From a virus, in the IMG/VR virus record IMGVR_UViG_3300047157_000093, positions 1 through 40,590 of that record: DNA of 40,590 bases. One strand, 5' to 3'. The notes under the pieces are model-generated. The model worked only from the letters and a program-made list of their open reading frames with translations, searched no databases and was not told where the DNA came from. The translations under genes were made by a program, and so were the position numbers. This document shows, in pieces, positions 1-4,740 of the stretch (its first letter is position 1; each line of letters begins with the position of its first letter).

Positions 1-41
1 CTGAGGTGACATTGGCATTCCTTGCGTAAGTCTACATACAC

Positions 42-59
42 TTATCCCACGTCATCTTT
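42..59 (+). repeat. 18-bp direct repeat, copy 1
   Basis: TTATCCCACGTCATCTTT occurs identically at 42-59 and 225-242. The right flanks are also related (GAATGCC and GAAGCC). An identical 18-mer twice within 200 non-coding bases upstream of the first promoter suggests a protein-binding site or phage promoter element. Confidence 0.85.
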
Positions 60-224
60 TGAATGCCTTTTGGGATACAAAAACACTAATTATTCAAGCG
101 TTCCGGTCGTGTATTACTACCTTGACTACCTTTAGCTAGTCATGCTAGTGACTGGCGCTTACGTCATGGGGACGACGCGCTGATGGGATGATGTTTGATA
201 GTTATCTCATCGCTTATGTGTCTA

Positions 225-242
225 TTATCCCACGTCATCTTT
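225..242 (+). repeat. 18-bp direct repeat, copy 2
   Basis: Identical to 42-59. It lies about 115 bp upstream of the -35 box at 357. The embedded ACGTCAT also occurs alone at 161-167, between the two copies. Confidence 0.85.
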
Positions 243-356
243 CTGAAGCCGTTCTTGTTTCATCAAAACATGCGTTCTGGGCTAAATTAAATGTCTTGAC
301 TTCTGAGAAACGGCTTAGGTAAGCCATTCTGGCCAGGAATTGGCCCTAATTTATTG

Positions 357-385
357 TTGACCACACCATCCCTATATAGCATAAT
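357..385 (+). promoter_or_regulatory. Sigma70-type promoter for leader 1 and the first operon
   Basis: -35 TTGACC at 357-362, a 17-nt spacer, and -10 CATAAT at 380-385. Each box matches the consensus at five of six positions with ideal spacing. The predicted start at about 391-392 coincides with the first base of hairpin P1 of the structured leader, so the RNA element would begin at the transcript 5' end. Confidence 0.75.
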
Positions 386-391
386 GTCCTT

Positions 392-523
392 GTTGTCGGG
401 GAGGTAAGCACGGCAACGAACGGGGGCCGGAGAGCACGGCCCCACGGTAACGGGACAGCGCGGTGGCGGATCCCGAGATCGATATCCCGCCGGAGGGACT
501 CACGAAACCGGATCGCTCGCCAA
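392..523 (+). ncRNA. Structured 5' leader RNA, copy 1 (upstream of hammerhead 1)
   Basis: Hairpins seen: P1 GTTGTCG/CGGCAAC (392-398 with 411-417, one GU pair); P2 GGGGCCG/CGGCCCC (423-429 with 437-443) closing the loop GAGAGCA; P4 GGCGG/CCGCC (465-469 with 487-491). A 17-nt segment (495-511) follows, then GCTCGCCAA (515-523) leading into hammerhead stem III. The same layout recurs at 2121-2246 with different stem sequences but the same P2 loop, linker and GCTCGCCAA, which is the signature of a selected RNA fold. It could be a sensor domain, a stability element or a trans-acting RNA released by cleavage; the sequence does not decide. No Rfam family is recognised. Confidence 0.82.
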
Positions 524-580
524 CATTGTCTGAAGTTTGCAACTTACTTTACTGATGAGGCCACGCAGGCCGAAACAATG
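524..580 (+). ncRNA. Type III hammerhead ribozyme 1
   Basis: All core elements are present in type III order. Stem III is CATTGT (524-529) with ACAATG (575-580), 6 bp. The cleavage triplet is GTC (528-530), cutting after C530. Stem I is TGAAGT (531-536) with ACTTTA (546-551), 6 bp including one GU. The core box CTGATGA is at 552-558, stem II is GGCC/GGCC (559-562 with 568-571, loop ACGCA), and GAAA is at 572-575. No core position deviates from consensus. It ends in the Shine-Dalgarno (GGAG, 580-583) of the gene starting at 591. Predicted products are a leader of about 139 nt with a 2',3'-cyclic phosphate and an mRNA with a 5'-OH. Confidence 0.93.
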
Positions 581-590
581 GAGAAACACT

Positions 591-812
591 ATGACGACCG
601 AATTGCTGGCAACCCTACGCAACGACAACGACGGGCTTGAGGCGCTGATCATGGAAGGCAACGACAGGTTCAACTACCGCGTCGTCCTGCGAGACAGCGA
701 CGCTGACGCGACCATCATCGTTCAGTTCCGACACAACTACTTCGAGTGCGACGACATCGCACGAGAGTTCCTGCTTAACGAAATCACCCACATCAACGGA
801 GAGACACTATGA
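591..812 (+). CDS. Hypothetical small acidic protein, first gene of operon 1
   Basis: A 73-residue acidic protein of no recognised family; it has no signal peptide or membrane segment. The ATG at 591 is chosen because GGAG (580-583) sits at correct spacing, and because a longer in-frame reading from a TTG at 537 would begin inside the hammerhead. It is the first gene behind hammerhead ribozyme 1 and overlaps the next gene by ATGA, so its translation is probably coupled to the four genes behind it. Position behind the strongest promoter seen suggests early expression, perhaps host takeover; that is inference only. Confidence 0.75.
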   Translation: MTTELLATLRNDNDGLEALIMEGNDRFNYRVVLRDSDADATIIVQFRHNYFECDDIAREFLLNEITHINGETL

Positions 813-1468
813 GCAAGCACACACACCGAGGTCACTGTCAGGTCTGCGGAGCACAGCAGGCAGTCAACAACAAGACCGGGATGATGGCCAAGCATGGCTA
901 CACGGTCGAGAGCGGATGGTTTGAGGGCGAGTGCCCCGGCAGTCACAACCTGCCGCTGGAAGTTGAGCGCACGATGACCGACAACATCATCGAAGACCTG
1001 ACGCGTTCTGCTGACCGGATCCAAAAGCAGGCGGACAACATCATCATCGTCGTCCCCTACCACTACACGGTCCGCACCGGCAACTATGGTAGCGAGAAGC
1101 GCACGGTCAACATCATGGAGGACACTCTTGAGTCCACCTTCGCTGACCTCGGCAAGCGCGTCTACAGCGTCAAGGCGCAATGGGACGACATGGTCGAGCA
1201 GTATCGCTGGAAGCTGAAGGGTCAGGTACGGTTCCTTCGCGCTCACTGCGAAATGATGGCCAAGCTGATCGACAAGCGCCACGGCAACGACCTCGTCGCT
1301 GTCGAGCGCATCGAGCGACAGTCTAAGGGCTTCGCTGACCGGCTTGAGGCCAAGGCATGGCTCGACGGCCTGAAGGCTGAGGGCTGGACTGGACGCATCG
1401 TCACCGACATGTACAAGGGCATCGGCCAAGTCGGCCGCTACAACGCACAAGCGAGGAGAACAGCATGA
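809..1468 (+). CDS. Hypothetical protein with N-terminal zinc-ribbon-like domain
   Basis: A 219-residue protein. The first 45 residues contain CQVCG (10-14), a central HGYT and ECPGS, an arrangement of Cys and His that suggests zinc binding and recurs in phage and bacterial proteins of unknown function. The rest is mostly predicted helical and charged, with no membrane segment. It starts at an ATGA overlap with the preceding gene and has GGAGAG upstream. The role is unknown; the zinc-binding N-terminus suggests contact with nucleic acid or protein. Confidence 0.78.
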   Translation: MSKHTHRGHCQVCGAQQAVNNKTGMMAKHGYTVESGWFEGECPGSHNLPLEVERTMTDNIIEDLTRSADRIQKQADNIIIVVPYHYTVRTGNYGSEKRTVNIMEDTLESTFADLGKRVYSVKAQWDDMVEQYRWKLKGQVRFLRAHCEMMAKLIDKRHGNDLVAVERIERQSKGFADRLEAKAWLDGLKAEGWTGRIVTDMYKGIGQVGRYNAQARRTA

Positions 1469-1695
1469 GCATCACTAAGCATCTGGACAACGAGATCAAA
1501 CTGATCGGGCAGGAGGCGCAAGCACTCCGGGATGAGGGCCGCAACGAGGAGGCTGACGCACTGTACGCAATGTGCGACCGACTCCGGTCCGTCTCGATCC
1601 GAACTGCAACCCAAGCCTGCGAGGAGCGCATACAGCGACACAAGCGTATGCAGGCCAAGCTGGACACATTCGCCAAAGAGGAGGCATTCGCATGA
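1465..1695 (+). CDS. Hypothetical helical protein
   Basis: A 76-residue, highly charged protein that should be almost entirely alpha-helical (long Glu/Arg/Ala-rich stretches with heptad-like spacing). It starts at an ATGA overlap with the preceding gene and ends in ATGA with the next. No family is recognised. Longer antisense and shifted frames across it lack Shine-Dalgarno sequences and are treated as shadows. Confidence 0.68.
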   Translation: MSITKHLDNEIKLIGQEAQALRDEGRNEEADALYAMCDRLRSVSIRTATQACEERIQRHKRMQAKLDTFAKEEAFA

Positions 1696-1931
1696 TCGTA
1701 CACCACACACCCGAGCAACTCGTTAACGGCCCCAAGGGCCACGTGCCGCTGATCAAGGTGACGCTACACTGCACCAGCACCGAGGAGGCCGCCTACATTG
1801 CTGAGACCATGAGGATGGTCAACGACAACTACGCGCCTGATGTCTACGAGAGCGAGCACGTCGTCGTCTGCTACGCCCGACCGCCAAGCTACTGGGAGCA
1901 TGACTTTAGATCCACGGGGGGTGCGCTATGA
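1692..1931 (+). CDS. Hypothetical protein
   Basis: A 79-residue protein starting MIVHHTPEQL at the ATG overlapping the stop of the preceding gene. A longer in-frame reading from 1572 lies fully inside the upstream gene and has no reason to be used. It has alternating beta-type hydrophobic stretches (VPLIKVTLHC, HVVVCYA) flanking a helix, so a small alpha/beta fold is likely. No family is recognised. Confidence 0.65.
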   Translation: MIVHHTPEQLVNGPKGHVPLIKVTLHCTSTEEAAYIAETMRMVNDNYAPDVYESEHVVVCYARPPSYWEHDFRSTGGAL

Positions 1932-1978
1932 CCCCCATTGACATTTTCGTCACGCTGTGCTTGCTTGAGTCTTCATAA
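1928..1978 (+). CDS. Possible 16-residue terminal peptide of operon 1
   Basis: A short frame, MTPIDIFVTLCLLESS, starts at an ATGA overlap with the previous stop, like every other junction in this operon. Its middle is hydrophobic (IFVTLCLL), too short for a secure membrane segment. The -35 box of a candidate promoter (1965-1970) lies within it. It may be a translated tail rather than a functional gene. Confidence 0.3.
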   Translation: MTPIDIFVTLCLLESS

Positions 1979-1993
1979 TATGTCTTATATATT
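1965..1993 (+). promoter_or_regulatory. Candidate promoter in the AT-rich region
   Basis: TTGAGT (1965-1970), a 17-nt spacer and TATATT (1988-1993) fit a sigma70 promoter. The -10 lies in the left arm of the large inverted repeat at 1974-2035, so a protein bound there, or the repeat itself, could affect it. Confidence 0.4.
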
Positions 1994-2060
1994 GATCTAT
2001 AAGATAGTTATTTGTTCATAATATAAGACATTATGGTCGAATTTAATTTCACTTTTTTTT
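1974..2060 (+). promoter_or_regulatory. AT-rich inverted repeat with competing hairpins and T8 tract
   Basis: The arm at 1974-1990 pairs with 2021-2035 to give 15 bp with a two-base bulge. Inside the left arm, TCTTATA (1983-1989) can instead pair with TATAAGA at 1998-2004, excluding the long stem. Eight T residues follow at 2053-2060, too far for a textbook terminator. The region separates operon 1 from leader 2. Possible roles are attenuator, weak terminator, operator or replication element. Confidence 0.5.
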
Positions 2061-2107
2061 AATTATTTTCGGAATAGGGGGAATAAAACACGGACCTGAA
2101 GCGTCAT

Positions 2108-2113
2108 TATAGT
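2108..2113 (+). promoter_or_regulatory. Candidate -10 box for leader 2
   Basis: TATAGT matches TATAAT at five of six positions and lies 8 nt before hairpin P1 of leader 2, the same distance (within one base) as the -10 box of copy 1. The -35 at 17-nt spacing (AAAACA, 2085-2090) is weak, so activity may need an activator, or the leader may also be reached from an upstream start. Confidence 0.45.
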
Positions 2114-2120
2114 GTAAGAC

Positions 2121-2245
2121 GGCGGGATTGACGCCCCGCCAGCCACCGAGAGCAGGTGGCGACGGTTTGGAGACCAAGGGGCGGCGGCCCGGTCACCGGA
2201 TCGAGATCCCCACCGGGGGGACGCGCAAAGCCGGGATGCTCGCCA
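2121..2245 (+). ncRNA. Structured 5' leader RNA, copy 2 (upstream of hammerhead 2)
   Basis: P1 is GGCGGG/CCCGCC (2121-2126 with 2135-2140). P2 is GCCACC/GGTGGC (2142-2147 with 2155-2160) closing the same GAGAGCA loop as copy 1. A local hairpin TTGG-aga-CCAA follows (2167-2177). P4 is CCCGGT/ACCGGG (2188-2193 with 2212-2217), capped by GGAT-cgag-ATCC (2198-2209). The linker at 2218-2234 differs from copy 1 at only four of 17 positions, and GCTCGCCAA (2238-2246) is identical. P1, P2 and P4 stem sequences differ almost completely from copy 1 yet still pair, strong evidence for a conserved fold. Confidence 0.82.
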
Positions 2246-2300
2246 ATATCGTCTGATTGAAACCATCACTGATGACGCCGAATGGAGGCAGAAACGATAT
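2246..2300 (+). ncRNA. Type III hammerhead ribozyme 2
   Basis: Stem III is ATATCGT (2246-2252) with ACGATAT (2294-2300), 7 bp. The GTC triplet is at 2251-2253, with cleavage after C2253. Stem I is TGAT (2254-2257) with ATCA (2265-2268). CTGATGA is at 2269-2275, stem II is GCC/GGC (2277-2279 with 2287-2289), and GAAA is at 2291-2294. The first stem II pair (10.1/11.1, C2276 with A2290) is a mismatch where G-C is usual, so activity may be reduced. The Shine-Dalgarno GGAGG (2284-2288) is in the stem II loop and stem, and bases A2299 and U2300 of the start codon are in stem III. Confidence 0.86.
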
Positions 2301-2301
2301 G
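2284..2301 (+). promoter_or_regulatory. Ribosome binding site and start codon sequestered in hammerhead 2
   Basis: GGAGG (2284-2288) precedes ATG (2299-2301) by 10 nt. G2287 and G2288 pair with C2279 and C2278 in stem II, and A2299 and U2300 pair with U2247 and A2246 in stem III. The folded ribozyme should therefore block initiation, and loss of the upstream strand after cleavage should expose it. Confidence 0.7.
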
Positions 2302-2643
2302 AAAACATTACCCATGTACTACACCACTAGCGGCACCGACGTTGACGCTTACACCCTGCCCGAGTTACGTGAGGGTAAGGTCTACGACCTTCTCAAGGAA
2401 GCTGAGGAGATCATGTACGACGCTTGGAGGGCTAACGGCCGGGAGGACGCAGGTTCATGTGTCTTAGGCGCTGGGATCGAGGTCTGGCACGTTAAGCCAC
2501 GCGCCCGGATCGCAAAGCCGCTTGTCGTCATCCGACAGGTTGCACAGGGCAACGTGAGTTCACACGCGGCGGCACAGCCCGCCATCGAGTTCCTGCGAGA
2601 GCAGGGCATCAACGCACGCTGGAACGACGGCCGACTTGACTAA
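2299..2643 (+). CDS. Hypothetical protein, first gene behind hammerhead 2
   Basis: A 114-residue protein starting MKTLPMYYTT; the longer in-frame reading from 2257 begins inside the ribozyme and is rejected. It has a central helix rich in Glu and Ala and a likely alpha/beta C-terminal half (PLVVIRQVAQ, then a helix AAAQPAIEFLREQGI). No family is recognised. As first gene of the second operon it is the direct target of ribozyme-leader control. Confidence 0.75.
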   Translation: MKTLPMYYTTSGTDVDAYTLPELREGKVYDLLKEAEEIMYDAWRANGREDAGSCVLGAGIEVWHVKPRARIAKPLVVIRQVAQGNVSSHAAAQPAIEFLREQGINARWNDGRLD

Positions 2644-2654
2644 GGAGAGTTAGC

Positions 2655-2852
2655 ATGACCTACACCTACCGCAAGGTTCTCAATCGGGGCTTCACGCCCT
2701 GCTGGTACGACACCGACAACGGCACACGCGTCGCGTGGATCGAAAAGGAAGGACGCAAGTGGATGACAGTCCGCTTCGCAACGGGCGAGCGTAAGCGCAA
2801 GCCCCTGAGCGAAAAGCGTTACATGACCCCATTCAAATCTAAGCGAGGTTAA
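2655..2852 (+). CDS. Hypothetical small basic protein
   Basis: A 65-residue basic protein (many Lys and Arg, especially near the C-terminus) with probable beta-strand content (CWYDTDNGTRVAWIE). It has a Shine-Dalgarno AAGGAGAG just before the ATG. It lies 11 nt after the preceding stop and 3 nt before the next gene, so it is part of the same operon. The basic tail would suit nucleic-acid binding, but no family is recognised. Confidence 0.68.
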   Translation: MTYTYRKVLNRGFTPCWYDTDNGTRVAWIEKEGRKWMTVRFATGERKRKPLSEKRYMTPFKSKRG

Positions 2853-2855
2853 GTT

Positions 2856-3338
2856 ATGGAAATTCAAGACGCGCACATCTTAGAGTGGCTCCATAAGAGC
2901 GTTCACATGGGCACTGCCCAGTATCGCCATGCCGCCTACCACGATAACAACAACTGCACGGTACGCGCCCTACGGGACGCTCTCGGCATCCACATCATCG
3001 ATGCCTACGTGCTCATGCGTGAGCAGGGCCGGGTTCACGGTCGCGGCGTTTACCCGCCCACCACCACCCGGTACTACCGCAACATCGCGGCAGAGCGTGG
3101 CTACCAGTACAGCGAGTTACGCGGGCTTGACGCCCACCGTGACTACGGTAAAACGATAGTCACCGCCCAGCGGGCACTGGCTCACCACCAGCGCGTGGTG
3201 TTCAGCGTGCGCGGTCATGTGATAGGTTTTCATGGCAGGGCCAGTCAAGCGACTGGGCTGACGGCCGACGACACCACATTCGTGGCGCTCACATCTTTCG
3301 ACAACAGGCCGCGTGAGCGGCTAAGGAGATTCAAATGA
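2856..3338 (+). CDS. Papain-like (cysteine-peptidase fold) phage protein
   Basis: A 160-residue protein with the pattern of small papain-like phage and bacterial proteins. NNCTVRALRDALG near residues 32-44 places a Cys at the start of a helix, followed by a helix containing DAYVLMREQGR and a GRG turn; the C-terminal half has RGHVIGFHG, offering a catalytic-type His. Activity might be proteolytic, deamidating or lost; the substrate is unknown. It sits among small early genes, where such enzymes could modify host proteins (inference). ATGA overlap joins it to the next gene. Confidence 0.62.
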   Translation: MEIQDAHILEWLHKSVHMGTAQYRHAAYHDNNNCTVRALRDALGIHIIDAYVLMREQGRVHGRGVYPPTTTRYYRNIAAERGYQYSELRGLDAHRDYGKTIVTAQRALAHHQRVVFSVRGHVIGFHGRASQATGLTADDTTFVALTSFDNRPRERLRRFK

Positions 3339-3589
3339 AAGTAGGTCAAGAGGTTTACATCCACCAGTGGGACTATGCCGCTGGCGATGTCATCACTGAC
3401 ATCAGCAACACCCTGATGGACGACCTCGAGAGGGCCGTCATCACACACATCAGCGCGGACAGCGCTGGTCGGGGTCGCAATAACGGCCCACTATGCTGGG
3501 TCGAGTGGGTCGATAGGCCCATGCGGCACCAAGCCAACGGGTCTTTCCGACCCGCCACACAACTTTTCTTGGAGGCCAGAGTGAAATGA
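3335..3589 (+). CDS. Hypothetical small beta-rich protein
   Basis: An 84-residue protein beginning MKVGQEVYIHQWDYAAG, a start typical of small beta-barrel domains (KVGQEVYI). The second half contains CWVEWVDRP. No family can be assigned. It starts in an ATGA overlap with the papain-like gene, with AAGGAGA upstream, and ends overlapping the next start. Confidence 0.65.
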   Translation: MKVGQEVYIHQWDYAAGDVITDISNTLMDDLERAVITHISADSAGRGRNNGPLCWVEWVDRPMRHQANGSFRPATQLFLEARVK

Positions 3590-3783
3590 GTAACGTAGTA
3601 GACATCAAGACCGGGCAGAAACAGTCAGCCCTGACCAACGCCGAGCAGGTAGCAATTGTTCGGGACATGTTCGAGGAACTAATAATCTTCATTCAGACCG
3701 AGTGCCCCACCCTGCCAGACATGGGCATCGACGCGACATTCGATGCGGTACTCGGATACATTGACGATCATGATGCGAGGTAA
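3586..3783 (+). CDS. Hypothetical small acidic protein
   Basis: A 65-residue protein with a Shine-Dalgarno (GGAGG) inside the end of the preceding gene and an ATGA start overlap. The N-terminus is polar (MSNVVDIKTGQ), followed by two probable helices. No family is recognised. Confidence 0.63.
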   Translation: MSNVVDIKTGQKQSALTNAEQVAIVRDMFEELIIFIQTECPTLPDMGIDATFDAVLGYIDDHDAR

Positions 3784-3785
3784 AC

Positions 3786-4334
3786 ATGAAAACATGTAGT
3801 AAGTGCGGCGAGGAGAAGTCGCTTGAAACTTTCTCCAAAAACAAGGGTAAGCGCGACGGCCTGAACAGTTACTGCAAGCCGTGTATGAGGTCGTACAAGA
3901 AAGTCTACAATCAACAGGATCACGTGAAGGAGCAGGCAAGGGCTTCATCTCTGAAGTGGCATTACGCAAACAGGGAAGAGTCGATTGCTAAGTCGAAGGC
4001 ATACCATACCGCCAATCGTGAAGCAGTTAACGAGCGTCAGCGGAAGTATTACGACGACAACCTTCCCTACATGCTACAGCGTGCGAGCGTTGGCAGGGGC
4101 GAGCGTGCGAAGCGCGTTGTCTCATGGGCTAACCAACAAGTGATCGACGCCTATTACATGGAAGCCAAGCGACTCGAAGAGTTGACCGGAATCCAGTTTC
4201 ACGTTGACCACATCATCCCCTTACAGGGTAAGATGGTCTCCGGCCTGCACGTCGAGACAAACCTACAACTACTACCGGCACACGAGAACTTAGGGAAGAA
4301 GAATAGCTTCGACCCCGAGACTTTCAATGCCTAG
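3786..4334 (+). CDS. HNH endonuclease with N-terminal zinc ribbon
   Basis: A 182-residue protein. Residues 1-40 hold CSKCG and CKPC, a four-Cys zinc ribbon common in phage HNH proteins. A basic helical middle follows, and an HNH motif closes the protein: HVDHIIPLQGK, then HVETNLQLLPAHENLGKKN. It probably cuts or nicks DNA and resembles free-standing homing-type endonucleases of tailed phages. No intron or split gene is visible nearby, so it appears to be an independent insertion. It starts 2 nt after the preceding stop. Confidence 0.88.
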   Translation: MKTCSKCGEEKSLETFSKNKGKRDGLNSYCKPCMRSYKKVYNQQDHVKEQARASSLKWHYANREESIAKSKAYHTANREAVNERQRKYYDDNLPYMLQRASVGRGERAKRVVSWANQQVIDAYYMEAKRLEELTGIQFHVDHIIPLQGKMVSGLHVETNLQLLPAHENLGKKNSFDPETFNA

Positions 4335-4344
4335 CGAGGAGGAC

Positions 4345-4470
4345 ATGAACAAGCGAAGCAACCCGGTGGCCAAACACGCGGCCACCTTTAACAAGGCCCA
4401 CGTGATGCGCGACCGAAAGAAGGACGCCAAGCGTGGATACAGTAAGCACAAAGGTAACGAGCGCAAATAG
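4345..4470 (+). CDS. DUF7230-like small basic phage protein
   Basis: A 41-residue, very basic protein, MNKRSNPVAKHAATFNKAHV followed by RDRKKDAKRG and KHKG. The NPVAKHA, FNKA, RDRKK and KHK signature recurs in a small phage protein family (recalled as DUF7230; not searched) of unknown function. The start at 4345 is preferred because GAGGAGG lies just upstream; an in-frame ATG at 4327 has none. The charge suggests nucleic-acid binding. Confidence 0.72.
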   Translation: MNKRSNPVAKHAATFNKAHVMRDRKKDAKRGYSKHKGNERK

Positions 4471-4474
4471 TAGT

Positions 4475-4505
4475 GAGGCAACCGCCTCGATGAATCATTA
4501 ATCGA
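4475..4505 (+). other. Overlapping small hairpins between operon genes
   Basis: GAGGC-aacc-GCCTC (4475-4488) is a perfect 5-bp stem with a four-base loop just after the DUF7230-like gene. TCGAT (4487-4491) can pair with ATCGA (4501-4505) and would compete with it. No T tract follows. It may protect mRNA ends or act as a processing site. Confidence 0.4.
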
Positions 4506-4518
4506 TAAGGAAATCTTT

Positions 4519-4740
4519 ATGAAAAGCAAAACTTACCTTAACCACCACAAGCCCCCGGTCATCGATAGCTGGCACTATGTCAAAGCCGGTGCCGGTGCCT
4601 ACGTCGAGCAAACAACGGGCGCGGACGAGATGCACCTGTCCGGCGCTATGCACGACATGTCCGGGATGGACCCAATGGAACTGATGATCAAGTTCGAGGA
4701 GTATGAGGACATCGAATGCGACGAGGAGTGGGTAATATGA
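4519..4740 (+). CDS. Hypothetical acidic Met-rich protein
   Basis: A 73-residue acidic protein with a Met-rich middle (MHLSGAMHDMSGMDPMELM) and a Glu/Asp-rich end. It follows the only gap of note in this stretch and has AAGGAAA upstream. No family or localisation signal is recognised. It overlaps the next gene by ATGA. Confidence 0.62.
   Translation: MKSKTYLNHHKPPVIDSWHYVKAGAGAYVEQTTGADEMHLSGAMHDMSGMDPMELMIKFEEYEDIECDEEWVI

Larger units (their letters stand above)
1..356. other. Non-coding upstream control region
   Basis: No convincing gene is seen here. It holds an 18-bp direct repeat (42-59 and 225-242), a third ACGTCAT core at 161-167, a short hairpin AGTCA/TGACT (138-142 with 149-153), an inverted pair AAGCCGTT/AACGGCTT (246-253 with 309-316) and a competing local hairpin GGCTT-aggt-AAGCC (312-325). 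Several TTGACT sequences (for example 122-127) lack a good -10 at the right distance. Density of repeats ahead of the first promoter suggests a regulatory or origin-like region; which of these is inference. Confidence 0.6.

Noticed and set aside
386-535. Leader RNA as a cobalamin riboswitch because a B12-dependent enzyme is in the window
   Set aside because: The cobalamin consensus box and its expected long multi-stem layout are not visible, and the reductase lies far downstream of both leaders.
737-1450. Long minus-strand open frame of 237 codons
   Set aside because: It is the antisense shadow of the 809-1468 gene, with no ribosome-binding site, and the plus-strand gene fits the operon spacing exactly.
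3786-4334. HNH endonuclease as part of a group I intron
   Set aside because: Neighbouring genes are intact and no intron core sequences flank it; it appears free-standing.
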